Positions 1-9,600 of a stretch of 18,951 nt of DNA are shown here, piece by piece. Origin of the DNA: Acanthamoeba lenticulata (Eukaryota; Discosea; Longamoebia; Acanthamoebidae); the NCBI GenBank assembly GCA_002179805.1, contig NAVB01002464.1, forward strand, positions 1 to 18,951. The letters are read 5' to 3'. A program made the translations under genes and the position numbers. The first letter of the stretch is position 1; each line of letters starts with the position of its first letter. The notes beneath the pieces are model-generated. The model was not told the DNA's origin, ran no database searches, and saw only the letters and a program-made list of their open reading frames with translations.

Positions 1-278
1 CCGCCGCCCCGCCGCTGCCGCCCAAGCCCGTGCCGCCCACGCCCGCGCCGCCCTCGCCCGCGTCGCCCGACCTCTCCCGCGATGAGCACGGTCACGGCGA
101 GGCCGAGAAGGGCTACAACGACTATGACGACGATGACGCCGCGTATTGCTACGGTCAGAGTCCCGTGCCGTCGCCTCTGCCGCACGAGGGCTACCAGCAG
201 CCGGACGGGGACCTCGTGGACCTGAGCTTCTCCAGCGACGCCTCGGGGTCGGTTGACCACGGCAACCAGGAGTGGTAA
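1..278 (+). CDS. 3' end of a proline-rich protein (partial)
   Basis: Only the C-terminal ~91 codons are present; the frame is open from position 3 and ends at TAA 276-278. The visible part begins with a Pro-rich stretch containing PPLPPKP, which fits a class II SH3-binding pattern (PxLPxK), followed by repeated P/A/S residues. Next come an acidic-aromatic patch (YNDYDDDDAAYCY), a short second Pro/Ser segment and a C-terminus ending GNQEW. No domain is visible, so the family cannot be named. Composition suggests a disordered tail of a larger signalling or scaffold protein; this is inference. Codon use is GC-rich like the neighbouring genes. The gene converges on the glycosylase gene, with 83 bases between the two stop codons. 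Confidence 0.6.
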   Translation, partial: AAPPLPPKPVPPTPAPPSPASPDLSRDEHGHGEAEKGYNDYDDDDAAYCYGQSPVPSPLPHEGYQQPDGDLVDLSFSSDASGSVDHGNQEW

Positions 279-361
279 AGAGCCTTGTGACGCTTGAAAA
301 GGGAACCACAAAATGTACAGAGGACAGGCCTTGGCCATACCACAAACGACGACGACAACGT
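279..361. other. Convergent intergenic gap with 3' UTRs
   Basis: There are 83 bases between two facing stop codons. It must hold the 3' ends of both transcripts. I see no hairpin or clear AATAAA signal in it. Confidence 0.5.
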
Positions 362-1262
362 TCAGCGGCCTCGCTTCGCGTCGATCTTGGCCTTGATATC
401 GCGCAGGAGGCTCACCTTATGCTCGTACGTGTAGTGCTTGACCCGCGCACTGGCGTTGTCGTTGTTGGGGGTCAAGAGGAAGGCCTTCCAAGAGGAAGAA
501 GAGGAAGAAGAGGGAGGCGAACGCACCTGGAGGAGGGCATGACGAAGACGCTGATGCCGGGCAGGATGGCGTTGTCGCCCTGGTAGCCCACACGGCCTTT
601 GGCGCCGGTGACCGACTGGTAGATGCCCATCCCGTTGAAGCAGATGGCCTTGGGCCGGTAGCGCTCGAGCTTGGCCTTGAGCAGGTGCAGCCCCTCGGCC
701 AGCTCCTCGTGGGTGAGCTCGTCGGTGCCCCGCGTAGGCCGCGAGCACAGGCACGTGAGCCCGATCTGCGCACGCCAACAGGCCGCGAGGCCGCAGCATA
801 GAATGAGCTTCCTCAAGGGCCCGACGTGACTGTTGCTGCCGCACCTTATGTTGCAGTACTTTGTGGTCGTCGGCGTGCGTGAGCGGAGTGGGCAAGAAGC
901 CGGAGTCGTGCAGCAAAGGCCAGAAGTGGTTGGTCGAGTGAGCGTACCACTTCTGGTTGCGCGATGAGGTCAAGCCAGGGTTATCGCCGACCTAGGTAGC
1001 GCCACCAGGGAAGGGCACAAGCTTCATTAAACTGTTCAAGATTGAAAGAGCGAAATGCGAAACGCACGAAGATGATGTCCAGGTCGTGGTCAAGATAGTC
1101 AGGCAAGCCCACGGGAAGCGCCGCGCAAGGGGCAGGGGAAGAGCGAGTCGTTGGTCTGGCCGGGTTGGAGGCCGTGCTGCGGTAGGTTGGTTGTGAGTCA
1201 TCAAATTGCGCTATGGCCAACGAAAAGGCCTCAAGGTCGGCCGCACTCAGGCCTGCCTCCAT
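362..1262 (-). CDS. TDG/MUG-type G:T/U mismatch DNA glycosylase
   Basis: The protein removes thymine or uracil from G:T and G:U mismatches in nuclear DNA, starting base excision repair. The spliced exons are 1262-1068, 991-845, 765-527 and 449-362 (222 residues); donors are GTGCGT, GTGCGG and GTGCGT and all phases agree. Family marks in order are LPDYLDHDLDIIF, then GDNPG across the first junction (the catalytic Asn of the GINPG motif is kept), NHFWPLLHDSGF, IGLTCLCSRPTRGTDEL, PKAICFNGMGIY, and MPSSSAR across the last junction (the MPSSSAR loop of TDG). It is near the length of bacterial MUG plus a short N-terminal extension, and much shorter than animal TDG. The start at 1262 is the first ATG after an in-frame TGA. 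The position after the first Gly of motif I is Asp, where Ile or Leu is usual. Assignment to TDG/MUG rather than SMUG or UNG rests on the NPG and MPSSSAR motifs. Confidence 0.88.
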
Positions 1263-1358
1263 CAACAGGTTCTTGTAGATGTGGGAACTTCCGCACCATC
1301 AAAATTGTTTCCACGAACGAGTTACATAAATTAACGAGTGTTTTTTTTGAAATAAATT

Positions 1359-1362
1359 AAAA
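1359..1362 (-). terminator. RNA polymerase III T-run for tRNA-Arg
   Basis: Four consecutive T on the minus strand, four bases after the tRNA 3' end, match the standard Pol III stop. Confidence 0.7.
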
Positions 1363-1366
1363 GATT

Positions 1367-1438
1367 TGAGCCCGCGGGGACTTGAACCCCGAATCTCTTG
1401 ATCCGAAGTCAAGCGCCTTTCTATTAGGCCACGGACCC
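1367..1438 (-). tRNA. tRNA-Arg (anticodon UCG)
   Basis: A full cloverleaf folds on the minus strand. The acceptor stem pairs GGGTCCG with CGGGCTC (two G-U pairs). The D stem is GCCT/AGGC, the anticodon stem CTTGA/TCAAG has loop CTTCGGA, giving anticodon UCG, and the T stem CGGGG/CCCCG has loop TTCAAGT. The discriminator is A. There is no intron. It reads CGA codons. The D loop is AATAGAA, so the usual GG (18-19) is AG, which is unusual. Confidence 0.93.
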
Positions 1439-1618
1439 GGCTTGCAAAACAAGCTTCTACGAGAAATTATCTTTATTTACTGTCGCACTGTGCCGGAGTT
1501 CGGTCTTCCGCCTGTCGGTGTTGACCCTGTGTCTAAACCCCCATCATTCCCGCTTGAGCAGCTGGTGGCTCTGCTCGCCGATTAAGAGAACAACCAACTT
1601 TAAATCAAAACCGCACAG
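1439..1618 (+). promoter_or_regulatory. Upstream region and 5' UTR of orphan gene A
   Basis: 180 bases lie between tRNA-Arg and the ATG of gene A. The last 35 bases are A/C-rich (TTTAAATCAAAACCG), as expected for a short leader. The segment must also contain the upstream flank of the minus-strand tRNA. No TATA box can be placed with confidence. Confidence 0.35.
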
Positions 1619-3330
1619 ATGGCAACCTTGCGATCCAAGTCAAGCTTTACAGGTGTCTTCACGCTCAAAACACAGAGCGAGGCCAACGAACTGGCCAAGG
1701 CCGTCACGACCCTCGTCGAGCGTGGCGTCAACATCTTCCAAGAGGCCCAACGAGGCACCAGCGGCGAAATCGAGAATACTCTCAAGGCCGTCATCAGGTT
1801 CTGGCTTTTCCCTCCACCGTTTCCTCCTTCTCCACATGAGGCATGTGGGCGGCACGTTGACGACGCTTCGCCTCAACAGGCTGTCGCACTCATTCAAGGA
1901 CCTCACGCTCGACCAACTCGAGACCGACCAGTGCGCGATGGTGATCGCGGGCATGAGCGAGGCCGAGGCTGGCGTACAGCGCGAGCTCCAGGCCTACCGC
2001 ACCGGCGCCGTGGGCGGCGAAAAGGAGGACGCCCGCAACAACCGCATCGCCAGCCACATGCAGGCCTTCCTCTCGCGGCTGGCCGAGCTGTGCGACATGA
2101 TGGAGAACAACCAGAACAAGCGTGGCCTCCTCATCATCAAGCAGGCCGTTCTCCACCTCCAGATCTTGCGCGATCCCAAGTACGTTCTTTCTGTGCACTC
2201 GAATGCCGTCGCTGGGCTCATCATCGTTGCCCCACGGACGAACAATAACCGCTGTCCTTACCACAGGTACAGCGACTTTGACGGCAAGTACAAGCAATTC
2301 GAGATCACGTCCAACATGGTGGTCAACTACCTCCAGAACCGCGAGAACGTGGCCCATCCAACCACGCCCCTCCACGCCAGGATCAGCGCGCTCAACCAGC
2401 GGACCCGCCAAGCCGTCGAGGACGTCGGGGTACGACTGATCCTCGGGTTATGCGCGTGTGTGGGCCGGCAATGATTGGGGGGCGACTGACCAGGTCCCGT
2501 TGACAACGTGCAGGCGGCGGCGAAGCAGCACCACCACAACAAAAACGAGGACACGCAAGCGCGCGAGAAGGAAGCCGTGGTCGAACTGGTTCGCGTGCCC
2601 GTGTTTGCGTTGTGGCTTCGACTCGTGGCCAACTCGATCGTGTTCGTGTTCGTGATCGCGGTGACATACAGGTGCACTGCCTGAGGGAGGCCGGGGAGAT
2701 CTTTGCGGTGAACGACAGCCGCATCAAGACCAGCTTCACCTTCTCCTACGAGAAGGTCGAGGACGGTACTTGAACATCGCTTGCCCACTCCTCCTCCTCC
2801 GTCAATCTCCGTTCTTTGCTTACGCACCTCATGTGTGGCGTGTGTGCAGCGCTCAACAGCCTCGCGCAGGCGGTGCACAGCGGCGAGCGGGAGCAGGCCA
2901 CCCTGCAGGCGCGCGCCATTGTGGATGCTCTGAAGCAGCAGGAAGGCGCCACGGCCGACCTCAAGAGGGCCACCTTTGAGCTGGTCGAGGCCACGAAAGA
3001 GGCCTTGGACGACCCGAGCGATCAGCACGCGGAGGAGCTGGACAAGGTCGTGGCGAGCGTCAAGCAGCAGTTCCTCGACCTGGACGCCACGGCCAGCCCC
3101 CGAGTGCGCTCGACCACGCACAGCCTCAGGGTACTTGCTTCAATCCCATCCCTTGCATCTGTCTCTTCGAGTTGGCGCGGGCTCCTGAACAACACACAAA
3201 AACACAGGTGAACCTGATGCAGGCGTCGACCAACCTGTCCAACTGCCTGTCGGACCTCACCTCGCCGCGGGGCATCTCGCCTCGCGCTCCCTACTCGCCG
3301 CCCACGAGGAGCGCCAAAAACGAGCACTGA
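1619..3330 (+). CDS. Orphan helical protein A (paralogue of B at 13203)
   Basis: I do not recognise the family. The spliced exons are 1619-1797, 1880-2179, 2267-2429, 2514-2588, 2672-2765, 2850-3130 and 3208-3330, giving 404 residues. The donor after residue 250 is the least certain edge (GTTCGC at 2589; two later in-frame GT sites exist). The protein starts MATLRSKSSFTGVFTLKTQ, has no signal peptide or membrane segment, and looks almost entirely alpha-helical (Ala/Leu/Glu/Gln-rich with heptad-like spacing). The best-conserved block against B is residues 129-147, ELCDMMENNQNKRGLLIIK. A His/Asn-rich stretch (KQHHHNKN) lies near residue 218. The C-terminus is a Ser/Pro/Arg tail (SPRGISPRAPYSPP) that B lacks. 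The helical repeats faintly recall talin/vinculin rods, but no diagnostic residue supports that. Cytosolic location is inferred. Confidence 0.8.
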
Positions 3331-3625
3331 GCTCTGGGCAGAGGATAACAACAAGCGCTGTGTATTTTACGCGAGCCAAATTACAAATAATAAATAATAA
3401 ATTGCTGGGACAAATAACAATAGCAATTTCTTCTGAGGTTTCTTGTTCAACCTGCCAAGGACTACCATCAACGTTGACACCTCGCATCAGCTGCCCCGAA
3501 GACCTCTGCACTCCATTCCGTGATAGTTGCTTGCTTATTGCCTCATCACGGCAAATGGGTACTCAATTCCGGCACAAATCTGGAGATGGAATTCAAATGT
3601 ACTTTAATGTTGATGGCAATTTACG
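3331..3625 (+). promoter_or_regulatory. Intergenic region upstream of the PIKfyve gene
   Basis: 295 bases separate gene A from the PIKfyve ATG. An AT-rich core at about 3360-3425 contains overlapping AATAA/AATAAA words that could serve as poly(A) signals for gene A. Several ATGs precede 3626 (for example 3612), but their frames do not lead into the conserved PIKfyve N-terminus. No RNA gene or conserved element is visible. Confidence 0.4.
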
Positions 3626-6600
3626 ATGTACGGCGCAGCGTGGAGAGACGCAGGGAAGGACACGTCCTCGCTGACCGAGTTCGATCGTCCTCCTGGCAGC
3701 AGGGAGGGTCCCAAGAGCTTCTTCTCGCGGTACGCCCCGACCTTTCGCCGCTACTCGCGAACCGATTCGAGAGGCTGTGCTCATCACTGCAACGCCCCGC
3801 ACCGCACAGCTGGCAGTTCTGGCGCAGGGAGGAGAACACGGCCATCCCGCCGGCCACCCTGCCCCCGGCCTCGTCCGTGCGCGCGCAGCACAGCGCCGCC
3901 GCGGGCCACCACACCCCGGGCTCGGCCCCGCTGCCCCGCCGCAGCGATGTGTCCCCGCGCGACACCAGCTCGCAAGGGAACGGCGCCACCAGCACGGCCC
4001 GGCCGTCAGCCGACCACGCTAGTAACGGCCACGGCAACGCCGGCGCAGGGGGCAACGCCGGACCCCTGATGACGGCGCCCGAGCCTGTCGCCTCGCCGCC
4101 GCTCCTGGGCAAGCTCCTCGGCATTTCGGGCGAAGACGCCGCTGTACGGAGGCGCCTCCCTTCACTGCAACCGCGCCCGCGCGTCGTTGGCCGTTGTCGC
4201 TCACCATGTGGCCAAACACCCGTCTCTGAGCAGACGCGCCAAAAGTATTGGATGCCGGACGAGCTGAGCACGTCGTGCTATGACTGCGAGACTGTCTTCT
4301 CCACCTTCAAGCGGCGCCACCACTGCCGCGTGTGCGGCCAGGTCTTTTGCGCCAAGTGCTCCGACCAGGCGCTGCCCGGCGAGCAGTTTGGCTACCTGGG
4401 CCTGGTCCGCGTCTGCAACTACTGCTACAACCTCCACCACTCGGTACACGCGCTCATCCTATCCCGCCGTTCCTCTCGTGTGTCGACTGACTTTAGGACG
4501 TTTCGCGGCCGGGTCGGGTCGGGCTCTAAGGGCGGCCCTGAGAAGCGGGACAAGCGCACGCATCGGTCCTACACGACCTTGAACGTGCGCGAGCCGACGG
4601 TACCTGACCTGTTGTTGTTGTTAGTCATGATGGGCGTGGCTGTGGGGCTGACAATCGTGCCGCTGGCCCCGCCACAGGAGGTGATGGCGAGCCACACGAC
4701 GGACACCATGCACGAGGCCGACTACAACACGCAGGAGACCCTGCCTGTGCCTTCTCGAGGCGTCGAAGCCAGGCGGAGTCGAACGATTTCGACCAACCGA
4801 ACCCGCACGATCGAAAACATGAGCCTAGAAGTGCCCTCCTCCACTTCCCCCATCTTGCCCCCCGAGCCCGGTTCGTTGGCCCACCTCCTCTTCCTCCTTG
4901 CCCTCTTCTTCCTTCATGGTCTCGTGTCCGAGGCTGACCTTTCCCCGCGTTTTTTCATCATCGTCATCATCATCATCACGCAGAGGCGCTCCTGTCGACC
5001 ACGCTGCAACGCTTTCCTGTCACGCCGCTCCACCAGCCCCGCGGCCGTACCCAATCCTCCCTTGTGTTGAAAATGAAGAATATGTCAAGTATTTTTGTGT
5101 ATTAACGGTATGATATTTGTTTTTTGCTGTGATTGTAGGCAAGATAGAGCGGGGCGAAGCCGAAGAGGCCGAGGAAGCCGAAGCGGCGCCCGTCGGCGCG
5201 GCCGAGGTGGAGATCGAGAAGGAGATCGTCATCAAAACCGACCTCGACGACGAGCCAGACTCCATCAGCTGGACCTCTTGGCTCCTCACCGGCGGAGACG
5301 GTGCACCATCCCCCGCTCGTTTCCCACGATTGCTGTCGTCAGCAGCCATCTTAACCTTGTGGCCTGACCAGCAGGAAGCAGCTCCAACAGCAACGCGGGG
5401 AGCCTGCGCAACCTGGCTGACATGGCCGACATGGCCGCCGCGGAGGCTGAGGCCGCGGCCGGCAACGGCCTGGCCTCCCCGCGCAAGGCTTCCCTGCTCT
5501 CCACCGCCGGTGGCGAGGGCAGCGGCAACAGCGGCGGCAGCGGCGGCGAGGGCTGCGACGAGGCCGCGGCCCCGGCTGCCGCGGCGGTGGCGGTCGCGGC
5601 TGCGACGGCGGTCGGCGAGGTCGCAGCCTCGGTGGCGCCGCCCCACCCGCTCGACGAGGACCCGTGCTCGCACTTCAAGGTGAGCCAAAAGATGCTCACG
5701 CGCAAGGACGACATCATGTTCTCCTCCGGTACGCGTTCCAGCGCCAGCCCCAACTGTCTGGTGGTGAATCTCATTGCGCGCGCCTTAATCCCAACACATT
5801 TATACACACAGACAACATCTCGCTGTTTCCCGGGCGCGGAGAGGCGCGGCGGACACGTGCTGGGACTACCGCCGAATCCGACTCGCTGTATCACAAGGTA
5901 GCCTGCGTGCGCGCGCGCTGCGGGTTTGGCCTCGGCTTGCTCGGGTGGCTCACACACATCTGTACTCTCAGGTGAGCGAGGCCCACTTGGACAAGGTCGT
6001 CCAGCGGCTCGTTGAGATCGAACAGCTGGCCCCCGAGTGGAAAGGTTGGATGAGCTCCCCTCCCCCTTTTGTGCTCAAGGGAAGCTTCCCACCAGGTTGT
6101 GAGGCTCACAAAGCTTGTGCTTGTGTCGACATGCAGACATCATCAAGGGCTTTGTCGAGATGGTGTGCAACAAGGTGAGCCTCGACGTCAAGACCGGCGA
6201 CGATCTCGACATCCGCCACTTTGTTAAGGTACGGGCCCACGTGGTGCCACGTCATCTGGACAGCCTTAAGACCGCGTTGCACAACACACACAGGTCAAGA
6301 AGATCGCCGATGGGACGGTGAGGGACAGCATCTACGTGGACGGCCTCGTGTGCTCCAAGAACGTGGCCCACAAGAAGATGCGGGCCAAGATCGCCAGCCC
6401 GCGCATCCTGCTGCTGTCGTCGTCGCTCGAGTTCCAGCGCACGGCGCGCTTCTCGTCCTTTGACGCGCTGCTGCAGCAGGAGAAGCAGCACCTCCAGATC
6501 GTGGTCAACAAGATCGCTGCCCTCAAGCCGGACGTCGTCGTCGTCGAGAAGACCGTCTCGCGCCTGGCCCTCGAGTTCCTCCTCAAGGCCAACATCTCGC

Positions 6601-9600
6601 TCGTCCTCAACGTCAAGCCGTCGCTCATGCAGCGCATCTCGCGCTTCACCAACGCCGAGATCCTTCCCTCCACTGGTGCGTGCCCACTCGACCTCAGCTC
6701 TGGCCTCTCTCCTTGTCTGACTCGTGCGTGAAATAAATCATCAATAAATACGCAGACAATGTGGTCGTCAAGTCGACCACGATTGGGGCGTGCCAGAACT
6801 TCCGCGTGGCGCTGTACAAGGTGGGCGCATTCTTGGCATTCTCTTCCCCTTTGCTGTGCTCAATTTGGCTGACACACAAATCTGTGCGCGAGCGTGCAGG
6901 GAACGTGGGGCCGGAAAACGCTCCTGTTCTTCGAGGGCTGCAAGAGGCACCTCGGCTGCTCCTTCATCCTGCGGGGCGGCGATGTGCCCACCCTCCAGCG
7001 CGCCAAGCGCGCCCTCCTGGTACAGTCATCACGCCCACCCACAACCTGGTGATCGTCGTCCTGACCAGCATTCCTCTCCTCGCGCGTGTGTTGATTTTGT
7101 GTCGACGCGTAGTTTGCGGTGCACGTGGGCTATAACCTGCACCTCGAGTGCGCGCTCCTCCTCGACATCTGTGCCCGGCCCACCCTCCCCGAGTACGTCT
7201 CGCCTCCTTCCGATGGCCTATGATTGCTAGCCGACTTGTCTTCTTATACTTCCTCCCCCTCATGTGCGCACCAGCCCCACGGCCGTCAAGGAGGACGAGA
7301 GCAAGCCGCAGCAGCCTCAGCAGGGCGACGCCGCGGCCACCGCCCCGGCCGAGCCTTGTGCTGACGCCGGCGAGTCTTCGGAGCCCACGAGCGCCAGCAG
7401 CGATCTTGCTCCGCCGCCTTCGCCCTCGAGCGCCACGCGTGGCGCGCCGGAGCCGGCGGCGCCCGCGGTTGCAACAACGACCGCTGCCGCGGCCTTATCG
7501 TCGTCGGCCTGCGTGGCGTATCCGCCGCCGTACAAGCCCGACGCCGTGCGCAACTACTCGCTGTGCTTCCCCATCAGTGCGCGGTACCCGAACCTGGTCG
7601 AGGCGCCCGAGGAGGACGCCCCGGCGGTCGAGGGCGTGCGGAGCGAGCACTTGACGGGCTACGGCCTGTTTGACTACAAGAGCCTCTTCGTATTTGAGGA
7701 CAACAAGGCCGCGGCCGCAGCCGCGGCTGCCGACGACGAGTCGACCAGCACGGCCAGCAACGGCTCCGGCGGTCGAGCGAGCGACGCCAGCGCCGATGAG
7801 GCGCCTCTTAAGGCGGCGCAGAAGAAGGCCAAGGTGTGCGAGACGTCGTACAACGAACAGGGCATCGCGTACATGCATTCGCTGTGCTGCCGCGCGACCT
7901 CGTCCCACTGCCTCCCGTTCAAGATCCACCTCATCGACTTTTATTCTGCCGTACGCGTCCCACTGCCTTCGCTTTCGTATTCGTTTTCATTCTTGACTCA
8001 GACGTCTCAGCAGAATGACTTGACGCTGGGTCAATTCCTGGAGCGGTACTGCTTCGACATGTCCTACAAGTGCCCCAACAAGAAGTGTGGCCGGTACGTA
8101 CCACCACCGTGCCCGTGTCCTTGTGTGCGTGGCCACGCCTCTTGACCGTTCCTCCGGCTGGTGGCGGACCTGCAGGTCGATGATGGACCACGAGCGGGCG
8201 TTCCTGCACGCCAATGGCCGCGTCAATGTCACGGTCTATGAGTACAAGTTCGAGGCACGTGGCGTCATTCCTCACCATCATTCCTTGCATTCCGCTCATT
8301 CCATGCGTGTGGCTGTGCAGCTGCCGGTGCCCAAGACCGAGCAGGTGCAGATCTTCAGCTTCTGCAAAGTGTGCGGCAAGGCCACGCCCTTCATCCCCAT
8401 GTCTGAAGGTCGCCTCCCTCCCCTTCCCTCCCCGTTCATCACGTTCGGGCCAGGCGGCGCTCATCCAGCGAACGACGCAGAGACGTGGAAGTACTCGTTC
8501 GGCAAGTTCCTGGAGCTGACGTACTACAACGAGTTTGTCCGGACGTCGTCCGACGTGTGCTGTCACTCGCCCCACAAGGACCACACGCGCTGCTTCTTCT
8601 CGGAGAACCTGGTACGAACAACCATCATCGATGATGCTCTGATGACGAAGATCGTTGTTGTTGTGCTGAATCGATGATTGTGACTGTGACACTAGGTGGC
8701 GCACTTTGAGTACGAGCCCGTTGGCCTGCGGACGCTCGTGGTGCCGCCGTTCCAGATCGAGCACCGGCCGGAGATCAAGGCCATGCTCATCAACAAGGAC
8801 CTCGAGAAGATCTCGCGCCACGCCCAAGCCGTACGGCCTCCTCCTAATACTCTACGTTCTGCCCGCGATCTCACCTGAGATCATCTCTTCCTGGGCGGCC
8901 ATCACGCAGATGTACGACACGATGCAGACGCAGTTCCGGCAGCTGGAGACGGCCGTGACGGCCGACGCCGAGGCGCAGCAGGAGATCCGCCTCATGCTGG
9001 CCACCCAGCAGTCGGAGCGCGCCTCCTTCTTCCAGGCCTTTGCCGCCCTCCAGAACACCAACGACTACCTCGAGCTCAACAAGCTCAAGCGGTTCGTTTT
9101 TCACTTTTACTCCAAGTTTTTGTTGAAGAATGGCAAGTATCTAACTACAAAAACGACAGGAATTTGAGGGCGAGCATTCTCGCCTGGAGCGCACGCGTGG
9201 AGAAAATCGCGGAGAAGCTGCCCAAGGAGAAGCAGAGCATGAAGGAGAGCAGCCTCTTCCTTTCGTCCAACTCGAACTCCTCGACCTCAACCTCGCTCGC
9301 CTCGTCGTCTCTCTCGTCGCACAGGCTGAGCAGCGCTACGCTGCCGGTCGGCATGCCGTCGCCCACGCCCTCGTCATCCTCTTCGCTGTCCGTCTCGTCG
9401 TCAGCTTCATCCTCGGTCTCCTCGTCGTCCATGTCGACATCGTTGTCGGCCTTGACCTCGGCCGGCCCATCATCGTCCTCTGTGTCGACAACGTCGAGCG
9501 TCCGGGACAAGCTCAGCAGCCAACGCCCACGAAGCGGAGACATTGGCCCGTCCAGCGCCCGGGGCAATGCCGGCAACTCCAGCAGCGGCGGTGGCGAGGG

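Noticed and set aside
2327..3121. Minus-strand open frame of about 264 codons across gene A
   Set aside because: The plus-strand exons are supported by the paralogue B alignment; the antisense frame crosses them and their introns and has no recognisable features.
3520..3809. Earlier in-frame start for PIKfyve giving a long unspliced N-terminus
   Set aside because: Starting at 3626 and splicing 3730-3809 yields the KSFFSR-W segment that resembles the family N-terminus; the upstream frame is arbitrary sequence.
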